This document shows positions 20,357-31,620 of a stretch of 64,000 bases of DNA, piece after piece. This stretch comes from Anaeramoeba flamelloides. Its lineage: Eukaryota; Metamonada; Anaeramoebidae. How positions within the stretch are numbered: position 1 is the first letter of the stretch; the number at the start of each line of letters is the position of its first letter. The notes beneath the pieces are model-generated. The model was given only the letters and a program-made list of their open reading frames with translations, did not search any database and was not told the DNA's origin. Location of the stretch: the NCBI GenBank assembly GCA_027625915.1, contig JANTQA010000015.1, positions 8,647,001 to 8,711,000 on the forward strand, written 5' to 3'. A program made the position numbers and the translations under genes.

Positions 20357-20730
20357 ATGAAAAATTCAAATATCTTTCTTTTACTTTTTTTAATTGTAGC
20401 TCAATTTGTTTTTGGCTGTGATAATAACAAAGGTTGTGATGATCAGGATCTTCCGTATTGTGTCTCAAACAAATGTGTTGAGTGTTCCCAAACAAGCCAT
20501 TGCGACAACAATAAATATTGCACGAGCAAAAATGTATGTGAAAAATATGAAAGTGATATCTTAGGGGAGTTTTGTAATTACTTCAAAGATATCCCAGATA
20601 AATGTGAAAGTGTTGCCTCGGATAACAATATTTGTGGTAAATGCGAGGATAACAAACTCCTTTGGCAAGGTGTTTGTGTACATTTTGAATGTTTAGCTTG
20701 TAAAAATGGCGATGATAATAGTGGGATCGC

Positions 20731-20769
<39 letters not shown>

Positions 20770-21128
20770 TTTTGTTCTTTTTCACAAACTTTTGAGAAAA
20801 ATTACAACTGAAAAAAAGAGTCTTTCAAAGATTCTTTTTCTTTTTTTTTTTCTTATTTTTTCTTCTTTTCGAATTTTTTTGGATTTAATTTTCTTTTCTG
20901 TACCAAACTCTCTCTTTTTAAATTAACTACAAAAGAAAAAACCGACCAACTCTTGGATGCTTTCCTTCTGGATCTTCAGGCTATGCTGGGAAAATTGGCT
21001 CAGTCCAATATAATGACAATTCACCATCATCCATTCCAAACGACTCAATGGGAATCGGATTAATTGTTTGTGGGGTGTTTCTCTTTCTTGTTTTGATTCT
21101 TCAGTGTATCATGTATTTCAAATCTTAA
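20357..21128 (+). CDS. Secreted cysteine-rich single-pass membrane protein, two exons
   Basis: Exon 1 (20357-20730) and exon 2 (20936-21128) join in phase across a 205-bp GT-AG intron that begins with a long T run, giving 188 residues. A signal peptide is evident at residues 1-20 (hydrophobic core IFLLLFLIVAQFVFG, then Cys). The ectodomain (about 21-160) holds 16 cysteines with Asp/Asn/Lys between them, in a YCVSNKCVECSQTSHC, YCTSKNVC style. Exon 2 supplies a Gly/Ser/Asn-rich stalk and a strong C-terminal membrane helix (MGIGLIVCGVFLFLVLILQC) ending in YFKS, so the topology is type I with a minimal cytoplasmic tail. The cysteine spacing loosely recalls EGF- or dickkopf-type modules, but I cannot name a family. 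It is probably a surface or endomembrane adhesive or receptor-like protein. Confidence 0.75.
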
Positions 21129-21718
21129 TCTTCTTTCTCTAAATTTGATTTTATTTATTTTTTTTTTTAATTTTTTTTCTCAGAAGAAAACAACACAAGC
21201 CAGCTTTGTTTATTAAAATTAAAGATCAATTTTCAAACAACAATTTTTTTCTTATTTTTTGTTTTTTATTGTTAATTTTTTTTTTAAACACTCAAACTAA
21301 CTCTATACAACTTGGGGGTAATTAAGTAAATTACCAAAAAGTCATGAAAAATTGAACAAATTCTTTATGGGTCAGTAGAGGATTTTTACTAAATTCCCTA
21401 TTTTCAACTTAAAGAACATAGTTCAATAAACGAAGCTCAAATATTGACAAAAGGTTAAAAAAATGCTTTCTTTCAATTCTCAACAACTTTAAAGAACGGG
21501 GAAGTTGTTTGTATGTGGGAGGGTGGAGATGTTTGTTATGAATTTATTTCAAACCAAGAAAACTTAAATATTCAGTCTAAATAAATGTATATCGAATGGA
21601 AAATCCCCTCAATGATTCTAAAATTGAGGAAATTTCCAAATGGCAATCCAAGATACAGCCGAAACAAAAAAGAGATCGAAATTTTTTTTAATTAATCCTG
21701 AAAAATAGGTCTATTTAA
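21129..21718. other. 3' region and spacer
   Basis: AT-rich, T-run-rich sequence after the membrane protein gene. No gene is seen. Confidence 0.4.
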
Positions 21719-22275
21719 GGTTTACAATCCCTGAAATTTGAAAAAAGATTATCTTGTGTAGGGTGTAGTGACTTGTTAATTTGGTTCTTATCTGATCGAT
21801 CTTGGATTTGGTATGAGTTTTAAGAGTGGTTGAAAATGGCAAAATTTGACAATTTATTTTTTTTTTTTCCGAAATCCGAATTGAAGAGCATGAGATTAAT
21901 AGATTGGTAGATTTTTAAGAATAAATTTAAATTTTTGTGTTGTTGCTTTAATTAAAATTTTTAAATACTTTTTTGTCAATTAACTTAATTAAAAAAAAAT
22001 TTTTAAAAGCTCCCAAATAAAACCAAACTTAATTAAAAATATTTCAACCAACAACCCAAAAACCACATTTTATTATAACTTAAGTTCCAGCTAATTAATC
22101 TTATACTCTTCAATTCAGATTTCGGAAAAAAAAAATATAAATTATCAAAAATTGTAATTTTGAACCACTCTTAAAACTCATAATAAATCCAAGATCGATC
22201 AGATAAGAACCAAATTAACAAGTCACTATACCCTACGTAAGATAATCTTTTTTCAAATTTCAGGGATTGTAACCC
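21719..22275. mobile_element. Foldback MITE with TTAA duplication, family A, copy 2
   Basis: 557 bp between perfect TTAA flanks (21715-21718 and 22276-22279). The arms of ~170 bp are inverted copies and match those of the element at 4830-5381 (GGTTTACAATCCCTGAAATT, GTAGGGTGTAGTGACTTGTT, TCTTATCTGATCGATCTTG). No reading frame is present. Confidence 0.8.
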
Positions 22276-22710
22276 TTAAGTTTACCAATTGTTTAATAGA
22301 TCATTTTGAATGCTTTTTTTTCTTACTATTTCTAAAAGGATTATAATCCCCCAATTCGAAAATTTTAAGGATGTACATCCCTAATGAATCCTTTACCTAA
22401 ATGGCAAATGTATTACTTTCAATATTGGTTAAGGCTTGTACTTTTTTTGATTGAAAGATTAAAAAAAAGTAGTTTTTTTTTATGGAATAATAAAGTTGCT
22501 TATTATTGTTTATTCGACTGGAAATAACTACTAATCATTGAAAGTAGTAATCAAAAGTATTGATTGATGGGAAAATTATTGAATCTTGTTGAGTTTTTGG
22601 GACCAAAGTACTAATATCCTGATTTAAAAAAATAAAAAAAGAATTATTTGAATAGATATCATCTAAGGTGTATTTTTTATAACTTCTTTAATACGTTTTA
22701 TCATAAACCC

Positions 22711-23385
22711 CATTTCAAAAATTGTTACTCATCTGGAATAATAATTTAATGCTAAAAAATATATTATTTAATATTCAAGATCTAATTATTTAATAGTAAA
22801 TCTAATTTAATAATTCATTTTTTAATCATTCTAAATATATAAATGATATTTTTTTGAATTATCAAAAATAAAAACAAAACTTTAAAAACAATGAAGCACA
22901 ATTACGAAATGATCATTACCTATTTTTTATTACTGACATTTCTAATGAAAAAAATTTCAACTAAAAGATTTTTTATTAATTCAAATAAGTGAGTTTTACA
23001 AGAAATTCAATATATCATTTTTTTTAATATTGGTATTTTCAAAGATATTTTTTTTTTTCCACATTATCTTTATTTAAAAAAATACAGTCAAGAATAGAAA
23101 AAAAAAAAAAGATTAATTTCTTTATTTTTAAGGCAAGAATAATTTCCAAAAAAAAAAGAAAAAGAAAAGTAAAAAAATTAAATAATGATTTACCAAAAAA
23201 AAAAAAAAAGCTTTTTAAGAAAAAGAAAAACAAAAATTTCAAAAAGTAAAACATAAATTCAACGAAATTAGAAAAAATTGATTTTGACCTCAAAATTGAA
23301 AAAATAATTTTGATAAGAATCTAGGATTAAAACCCTCAAAACAACTCCCATTAACATTAAAAAGTGAGTCAACATTTTTGAAAAA
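22711..23385. mobile_element. Repeat family I, copy 1
   Basis: Aligns through most of its length with 42469-42990. The shared features are a TTTCAAAAATTGTTACTCAT left end, an AAATGATCATTACC / TTTTTTATTACTGACATTTC middle, an ACAACTCCCATTAACATTA segment and an AAAGTGAGTCAACATTTTTG right end. The ends are roughly inverted (GACTCAC against GTGAGTC). This copy is longer because of an A-rich insertion at about 23100-23230. Confidence 0.6.
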
Positions 23386-23746
23386 TAGTTTAGAATTTAA
23401 AACTCATTTTCTTAAGAATAATATAAACACAAAACTATTTTTAATAAATAATTCAAAAATTAATTTATTCTTTGTTTGCTTATTTTGAATTTGTGATTAA
23501 TTAATAAATTAAATAAAAAGAAGAAGAAGAAAGAGAATAAGAAGAAAGAGATTAAGAAGAAAGAGAATAAGAAGAAAGAAAAGAAGAAGAAAAAATAATA
23601 ATAAGAAGAATAAAATAGAAAAATATTCGATCATTAGAGAATGATAAAAAAATTTAAAAAAAATATAAATTCTCTTTTTTCTTAATTATTATAAATAACC
23701 TTCCTTTTTTTGAAAAGATTCGAGAAAAAAAAAAATAAAATGTAAT
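23386..23746. other. Strumpellin 3' region with GA-rich tandem repeat
   Basis: A-rich sequence downstream of the minus-strand strumpellin stop. An AGAAGAAAGAGAATAAGAAG-type tandem repeat occupies about 23518-23600. No gene is seen. Confidence 0.5.
23518..23600. repeat. GA-rich imperfect tandem repeat
   Basis: Units of about 16-18 bases such as AAGAAGAAAGAGAATA repeat four to five times with single-base changes. It lies in the likely 3' untranslated or downstream region of the minus-strand strumpellin gene. Confidence 0.75.
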
Positions 23747-26700
23747 TTAATCTTCAAGGCAATTTAATAAATAAGGAGGTAAATAAACTTCAATTGTTCT
23801 TTTATTGATATTACCGATTTTAGAGAATTCCTTTAAAAACATGATTAATTTGGTGATGTGTTCAGGGTATATTAAATTTTTGGAATCCTTTTGTAGTTTA
23901 TTTATTTCGGCTCTTAAATATTGACCCAAATATCCGAGGTAATTTTTGAGATGAGAGGAATGGAATTGCTTTAATAAGGACAGGATCCCGACAACGAAAG
24001 GTGTGCCATCTATGCCCTCATTTTTTTTAATTCTAACTAAGGAGCATAGTCTTTTATTATAAACAAGCTTTTGAAGATGAGATATTGTAAACATGAACAA
24101 GATCAGAGGCAACATTTTGATTGGCTTTGTGGTGATGAATATGGTCATATAAGGGTTTGAGAATCCGCTTAATTCGAGATATTTATTCAACTCTGATATC
24201 AATTCCTCGCTAACATAAGTTTTGTTTTGTGGGTCTTCGTAATGAGATTGCACATCTGAAAGCAACCCCTTATTTAAGATTTTCAGGGTTGAGTATAGCA
24301 ATCCTGATCCAATCTTGGAAAGAAAGTTCAATTGGTTAGAAATCAATTTTCTTAGCAATTGGCCCTGGCCCAAGTCCATTATTATTTTATGAAACAAATC
24401 AAGCATTTGTGAAGATTTGGAAATGGTCTGTTGGTATAACTTCTGATGGTTTGATGGCGTCATTGAGATTGGCCTCAATTTATTTGAGAGTGATTGGAAA
24501 TTCCTCTGAAATTCAGGATTTTTTTTTAAGGTCGACCAATAATGCGAAACAAAATTTTGTAATTTGTCGACTAACATAAAGGAAATTAATTTATCCAACC
24601 CATTCAGGCCCGCGACACCGATTGATTTGGATAGCAAGCCGATTGTCTTTGTGCCGATTATTTCGTTGCCCTTAATTGGATCAAACCAAGCGGACATTAA
24701 GGTAATAAACGAGGTCGATTTCACATCTGTAATTTTCAACAGTATTCTTGCAAGTCTCCCCATGCAGGTGATCGATTGGCTGCCGAGACTTTGGAATTTA
24801 GGGATGGGGATTGTCTTCGATTGGTAGTCTGATTGGTGGTCTCTGACTTTTTTTTTTAAAAAGGAATTACACTCCTGCTCTACATTATAGTTCACAATTC
24901 TGGAAAATTCCTCTTGCCAAATTTTCAAACCATAGATGTTCATGTAATCCGAAATATATTCAAAGGATCGTTTGAACCCATCAAGGGTGTCTGCAAGGTC
25001 TTCAAGCTTGGCTTCGAATTCTGCAATTTTGGAAGTTTTGAAGAATAACTTTTCATGCAAGATCTTGGCGATCTCTCTGACAAGCTGCTTCCTGATCCCG
25101 TCTTCTAATAGCGACTTGGGATTGATTTCGACAACGCCAACAAGCGTTTTTTTCATGGCCAGAATACCCTGGGTAAATAGCGCGATCGAATTGGTGTGCT
25201 TTGCCAACAAAAACCTGTTGTCAAGTTGCGCCCATTGCTTAAGCGACGTTTTGGCGATCTTTGTAGGAATTTCCTTAATTTTATCCGTTTGCAAGCTAAT
25301 GATCTCCTGCAATGTCCGGAACATTGTCTGTGGCACAATTTCTAAAACCCTTCTCACAAACCCTAACAACGCAGAGGTATAATATCTTGAAACGGTGACT
25401 TGATCTTTTGATCCCGCTTGATTGATTCTTAGCAATGGCTGCTCAACAATGGAATTCATTTTTAAAAATGTGGATCTTAATTTGATTACCGACGATGGGT
25501 GCTTTTTAATTTTCTGTTGAATTAATGGGATATAGTCATTCATGATTTTCCAAGCATACGTCATATCAGAGACGATACTTAAATTATTTAAAAATTCCTC
25601 TTTAACATTCAGGGTCCTGAGCATCTGCTGCAACTGGGTTTCAACGTGCCCGATAAACTGCTTAATTTGAAGCGAAGATTGGATCTGATGGAAACTTTTG
25701 ACACCCTCAAGTGCTCGCACCAATTCCTGAATTCTTAAGCCGGTGCTCTTAAAATCGTTATCCTCCAAACTTTTAACCTTCTCGGCCGTTTCTTTGAACC
25801 ATGATTGCAACTGCTCCTCCTTACGAATTCGATTAAGTTCCTTTTCCCCAGAAAAAAAGGTAGATAATTCAATTAGACAATCCTCAGCTTCAGTTTTATG
25901 CTTTGACCATTTTTTCTCTTTACTGTCCAGTAGCTCTTCTAAAATGCCCTTTAATAAAAATTCAAATTGTGCTAAATCGAGAATGAAATTTAAGATTTTT
26001 TTTTTCGCATACCCTGAAATTAAGTTTTGGATTTTCTTATTGCCCGACGTTTGATGTAAAATAATCCACCTGATCGTCACATTAGCCGAGCGAACTAATC
26101 TCATTAAATCTGTAATGTTATCAAGTACAAATTCATTTGTGAGCACCCCATCAACTAGATTATTTCTTAATTCCTTTCGTAATTTTGGTAGAGCCTTTTC
26201 ATGCACAGACCAAATCAATTTTAATTGCTTTCGTTTTAAGACTTTATTTAATGCCTGAGATGCAGCCTTATATTTGTCCCATTCATAAGTTAAATCTACA
26301 TTGTATCCCAAGTAAAATGGTATTACAAAATTATCAGAAAAATGCTTTGTCACAATCTCAGTCATAAAGGAACTGTCACTGTTTAATTTATCGGGCGCAA
26401 AGTATAAAATTACATATAATAAGGATGCCTGCCCCGATAAGGCAGTGGTTCGGTGCTCTTGCAATAAGTATGTTTTCGATTGTTGATAAATATCTTCAGA
26501 ATGAAGTCGGCTTAATACAAATTCAATTAAAGTTTCGGGTAGCTTCATTCTTGAGAAATATGTTTCTGGATACTTGTTTGGCTTTTTATTGATACCTTCA
26601 ATATATCCAGTTTTACGACACAAATCGCATACTTTATCAAAATCGCTTAAATTCGTTGGTCCCTATTTGTTTTTTTTTTTTTTTGTTATTTGTTAGTTTG

Positions 26701-29700
26701 TATTTGTTAGTTTGTATTTTTTTGTTTGTATTTGTTATTTGTTTTGATTATTTTTCGTAAAGAAATAGGTATAAAGTGTTTTTAATAATTATAAAGATAA
26801 GAATTTCAATTTTATTTGTTATTCTTCAACTTTTTTGAATGTAAAAATTTTCAATTCTAAATATTAAAAATATTTTTAATTCTGATTCTTGTATTTATTT
26901 GGGTTTTTTTTTTTTGGTTGACTCTGAATTTTTCCTTGTTTTTAATTTTGAAAGATATTTATTTTTTTTTTTTTTTTTTTTTATCTTGAATTAAACTCCA
27001 TTTGAAAAATTTTTACATATTCAAAATCCAAAAAAGGCAAAATAAAAACATAATTTATTATACTTTTTCAAAAATTAATCTTTAACCAGATTTAAGTTAT
27101 CATAATATAATAATATTTTTTTCTGTAATCCTTTTTATTCAAATAAAAGAAAAAACAATAAAACAGAAAATAAAAACCGATGTGTATAAAAATTTTGGAA
27201 ATAAGATGAGCAAAAAAATGTATTGTTAAAATTGTAAAAATTCTATTTGTAAAAATTGTTGATCGATCAAATGTTAGATACCATCAACTAATTTTATTTT
27301 GGTTGTCTCAAAAGGTGGTTAAATTAAACAACAATTAATAAAAAAAAAAAAATTATTATTATTATTATTCCTTATTGAATCCAAAAAAAAAAAAAAAAAA
27401 AACTCTTTAATTTTCTCAAAAATAAAAAACTCGAAAAAAGGTTTTAAAAAAGCCCTAACTTTTTCAAAAATTATTTTAACTATGTCCTAAATTTTGGAAT
27501 TTATTGTTATTGTTAAGGGTTAAATTGAAGAGTAATTTAATCTAGTAATTAGTGAATTTTGAAGTAACTAAATTTGAGACTTCCAATTCAAAGATCGTCT
27601 AAAATAGACACAGCCATTTAAAGTATTTGAAACATAATTTAGTTTTCTAAAAAAAAAGAGGAAAATTTTGGAATTTAGTTTATTAATTTGTTTTTGAATC
27701 AAGAAAAAAAATAATTTTTATTTGATGAATTTAAAGTTTTTCGTCAAGACTGAAATTTAATTTAATTTGCTACTTTAATTGTTTAAAGTAATGTAGAGTA
27801 TTTCTTTGAATTCCCAATTTTGTTTTGATTTTTAGATCTTAATTTTCAATCTAAAAACTAAAAAAAAACAGAAAAAAAAATTTAAAGTTAAATGTTAATT
27901 AAAAGATTTAATTTCTTCATATTTTGTAAAATATTATAAAAAAAATACCAAATACTTGTTATATTTAAGATATTGCTTTAGTTCACTTTTTTTAAAAATT
28001 AATAATTCTTATTCAAATAAAATTTCACATTTTCAATGAAACAACTGTATATACCCCTTAGTTGACAAATCCAGTATTCTTTGATTTTCAAAATTTTTAC
28101 ATGTTCGAATTCTAATCTGAGAGTAAAACAAAACTTTTGAAAATCAGAGATGGATGTTCTTAAGCCATAAAGAGGTATATATATATATATCCAAAAGAAA
28201 GATATGTTTAATTTTTTTTTTAATGATAATTAAAGAATAAATTAAAATAAGTCTACAAATACATTGTAATGTAAACTTTGTTTCTGTCAAAGTTACACAA
28301 AAAAAAATTTCAAATATCAATTATTTTTTATAATTGACTTTTGAAGAACAAATAAGTAATACAAGTAGAATAACCATTGGAAGAATAGTTGATATCCATA
28401 TGAAGTAAAATCTAACAAATCAATATATTTTCTTTGAAAAATTGAAAAACTAAAAATCTAAGATGGCTGTATTGAGAAAAACTACAATGTTCATTTTGAT
28501 CTTCAATTGAAGATCCAAATAAAATTCCAATAGATATCAAAATGATTTCTCTATAATCATTTTCACGATTTCAGTAACATTAGAATAACAGGTTTTTACT
28601 AAGTGAATATAGGCCTTGCAATAAAAAAAAATTTTTGCACAAGAATTAGGGAAAAAGGAAAAAAAAAAGTTAAAATGTGCAAAAATGTGAAAAGAATTTC
28701 TAAAATTAATTTTTTTTCTTCTAATATCCCATTAAAATCCTTTAAACACATGTAATTCACCCATTACAACTGGGCTCCTTTGGCTTTGAAAATATTTTAT
28801 TTTATATGTGCTTTAAAGCGATTCTATCATTTTTAATATTGGATTTTAAATAACACTTTAACATTCCTTATTAACAACTAGTCTATCAAATAAATAATTT
28901 CTGTTTTTGAAATAGATTAATCAGAACAAATATCCTTCAATTAATTTTTTTTTTTTTTTTTTTACTTTTAAATTTTTTCCATAATCCAACCATTTTTAAA
29001 ATATGCTTTGAGAGATTATTTGTTTTTTTCTTTTTATTTGTTTTTATTGTTTTTTTTTTTTTTATTTATATAATAAATTTAAAACTACAATCCTTACATC
29101 TACTTTTTTCAAAAAACCAAATTTATTTTTTGAAACTAAATCACAAGATTATTGTATTCTTTTGGACAATAATTTTTGAAAAAAATTTAAAAGCATTTTG
29201 TTTATAGGGACGAGTTGTTTAAATTTAATACTGTTGAGACTTTTATTTTAAAAGGATAAAATATGTGTTTCATATTCATTTTCATTATACTGCTCAATTC
29301 AAAAAATTGTAATTCAATTTTTAGTTCAATTTCCGTATTCTAAATCCTGGTACATTTCTTTCAAAACAATTCATTTCAAAGAGCATTTCTAAAATCAAGT
29401 TATTTGCAGAGTTTCTTTGCCTTTAAACCAATAAAAAATTATTCAAAGCTAGATCAAAAAAATTCAAAAAATGGAAAACGGAATAAAAATTTTGAAACAT
29501 TTTTTTGAATTTATCAATATTCTTCATCATTGTACTTTCAAAGTAATAAATAATTTTAATTTGGTAACCATACTTTAATTGAATTAACCTATTTTAAAAG
29601 GTTCAAAAATGGATCCTGTTTGATTTTTAAGGGACTATTCTCTATTAAATTTTTTTACCTAAATTTAATAGAGATTGAGAAAATTTTTAACCAATTACTT

Positions 29701-30878
29701 AGATTTGAAAAACCCTGTTTATTTTCAATATCAATCTTATTTCTAGATAAGGAATACTTATTTAGAAATTGGTCAAAAAAAAAATAATAGAGACTAGTCT
29801 CTTAAAGGAAAAATTAAAATACAGCTGATTTGAAAAAGTGAGTATGTAAAAGATTTCAAAAAGTGTTGTTCAAACTGTTTGGTTCACCAATTTTTAGCAT
29901 TGTTAGCACCACTTTACCAAACTTTTAGTACTATCTTTTTTTAAAAAAAACAACCGACAAAGACAAATTTAAAAAGGTTAATTTGTTGGAATTTTTGTTC
30001 ATGTTTTAAAATTCAAAATTTAGATGAAAAGCGATACTTTTTGTGTGTTTATTTTTGATTGTTAACTATCTTTTCAAATTTGTCTTTATTGTGCTTTCCT
30101 AAAAGCCTTTTTTTTGAATTTAATTTCTTTTGGAATCAATTGAGTGTTTTCAAATTTCATTAAATGAAATACTTTTTGAAAATGCAGATTAAATTTGCTT
30201 AATTATTTATTCAAAAAAGATTTAATTATTTACCTTATATCTAATATAAGCAACTATCAGTCGTTCACGAATGATGCCTTGTATTTTCTTATCCATTAAA
30301 AGAAGCATAACTCCAAATAACCCAAGCATTTCACTTAAAATTTGCTGTCCATCAGGATCTGCACATAGACTTTCTAAATTCTGGGTGATGAAAATCCCTT
30401 CGTTTAAATCCTTGACAAAGGAATTGATTTGAATCCCATATTTATAAATACTTTCAAATAGATTATAAAAACGTTCAATAACTTCAAAATATGAGTCACA
30501 TATTTCTTCATCAAGATCTTTTAATCTCTATTATTGATAAAAAAGATGAAAAAAAAAAAATTAAAAAGAAAAAAAAATTAAAGTAATTTTTTAAAGTTTT
30601 TTTTTTTTGTTTCAGTTTATTGGTGTGTTGGTTCAAGGCTGACAAACTTCATTATTTTCGATTTGGTTTTCATAATATGATCTGTTTTGGAGAAATTGAA
30701 AATCGATAAAAAGTGTTTTGTAGGTTAATAATGTTTGTTTGTCAGTGTTTGTTTGGTTAAATAAAAAGGGTGCGGGGATATTTTCCGATAAATTTTGCAG
30801 TTCTGTTAAGATCAGGCTTCCTTTTGAAACAATTCGAAGACCAGTTATTATCGCTAAATTTGAGTCTTCAAGATCCAT
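23747..30878 (-). CDS. WASHC5: WASH complex subunit strumpellin, three exons
   Basis: The exons are 30878-30648, 30527-30234 and 26662-23747, all joined in phase 0, giving 1146 residues (human homologue 1159). The match runs end to end: an N-terminal LRIVSKGSLILTELQNLSE, DLDEEI...RFYNLFESIYKY, NEGIFITQNLESL, LYVILYFAP, LDNITDLMRLVR and IRWIILHQ, then LLRINQAGS, MKKTLVGVVEINPK, DGFKRSFEYI and YGLKIWQEE. It ends with ITTKPIKMLP and LLKQFHSSH. Strumpellin is the large scaffold of the WASH complex, which drives Arp2/3 actin assembly on endosomes. The start at 30878 matches the human N-terminus; an in-frame ATG at 30995 would add 39 residues. Intron 1 is 120 bp. Intron 2 is 3571 bp, exceptional here, and carries MITEs. 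Confidence 0.95.
26992..27513 (+). mobile_element. Mariner-derived MITE, family M, copy 3
   Basis: Diverged copy within the strumpellin intron: a TAAACTCCATTTGAAAAATT left end, GATGTGTATAAAAATTTTGG inside, the TTGTTGATCGATCAAATGTT core, ACCATCAACTAATTTTAT and a TGTCCTAAATTTTGGAATTT right end. No coding capacity. Confidence 0.7.
28048..28185. mobile_element. Small MITE candidate, TATATACC ends
   Basis: About 138 bp with TATATACCCCTTAG at the left and TAAAGAGGTATATATA at the right, imperfectly inverted. The inner AAATCAGAGATGGATGTTCT also occurs at about 16478 (AAATCAGAGATGGATATCTT). The CATAAAGAGGTATA end also occurs at about 17864. The boundaries are tentative. Confidence 0.4.
29631..29801. 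mobile_element. MITE with TTAA target duplication, family B, copy 2
   Basis: 171 bp between perfect TTAA flanks (29627-29630 and 29802-29805). It is nearly identical to the element at 19736-19909, in the same orientation, including the CTCTATTAAATTTTTTTACC and AGAAATTGGTCAA segments. It lies inside intron 2 of strumpellin, so that copy must be removed by splicing. Confidence 0.8.
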
Positions 30879-31418
30879 CTCGTTGGGAATAATAGAGCAA
30901 AAAAAATAATTAGTGGTGTTTCGAAAGGAAAAAAATGAATCAACCATTTTTTTCGTTCTCTCTGTTTCAAAAATGTAATATGGATTTTTGAACATTAAAA
31001 CGTTTCAAACCACTTTAAAAAGGGCATCTGATGGCTTAAAGTCACTTTGAAAATCTTTTTTTATTCACTTTTCGAAAACAACTCATTTCCAATTTTTTGT
31101 TATTTTGTAGGTTTGTTTCAACGATAGTTTTCTCCAGGTGACCAGGATTTAGATTTTGAAAACAAATTATTTGGAATTTCAGAATAAGAGTGTCTGTATG
31201 GTAAAAGGGAAAAATTTTAATTTCCTTTTTTTCTTCTTCAAATAGAGTGATAAAAGAAACAGTTTGTAATTTGGTCCCTCAGTTTATATTTTTTGGAATT
31301 TTTTATTTCCTTTGTTGGGTCTTTATTCTGTAGACTAACAACTCTTAATCAATGGAATATTTCAAAACTACAAAAAAAGAAAAAGAGTTAAAATTATCTC
31401 CTCTTTCAATTTGAAATA
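30879..31418. other. Upstream region of strumpellin
   Basis: Contains the in-frame upstream ATG (30995) and the probable promoter of the minus-strand strumpellin gene. No other gene is seen. Confidence 0.4.
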
Positions 31419-31618
31419 CAGTCAATTTCAGTTTTAAGGCACAAACTTTAAACGAAATTTAAGGAACAAAAAAATCTCAAATTTAAGGCACAAAATTTGG
31501 AATTTTTATTTTTTTACAATTTATTTTTACTAGAATTGGAATTTTGTGCCTTAAATTTGAGATTTATTTGTGCCTTAAATTTCGTTTAAAGTTTGTGCCT
31601 TAAAACTGAAACTGACTG
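31419..31618. mobile_element. Palindromic MITE, family C, copy 2 (best preserved)
   Basis: 200 bp flanked by TA (31417-31418 and 31619-31620). The element is almost one continuous palindrome: CAGTCAATTTCAGTTTTAAG at the left against CTTAAAACTGAAACTGACTG at the right, with TTAAGGCACAAA / TTTGTGCCTTAA repeated inside each arm. Only about 25 bases at the centre are unpaired. The TA flanks and CAGT ends fit the Tc1/mariner/pogo type. No coding capacity. Confidence 0.8.
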
Positions 31619-31620
31619 TA

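Larger units (their letters stand above)
26663..30233 (-). other. Strumpellin intron 2 (3.6 kb), invaded by MITEs
   Basis: On the minus strand it starts AAG|GTAAAT (30233) and ends AACAAATAG| (26663). All other introns resolved in this window are 71-325 bp. It contains a family M element (26992-27513), a small element with TATATACC ends (28048-28185) and a family B element (29631-29801). A segment at 27545-27640 is related to 8865-8950. No gene was seen inside. Confidence 0.85.

Noticed and set aside
24564-25382. Plus-strand frames of 87 and 136 codons
   Set aside because: They lie wholly within strumpellin exon 3 on the opposite strand and resemble no family.
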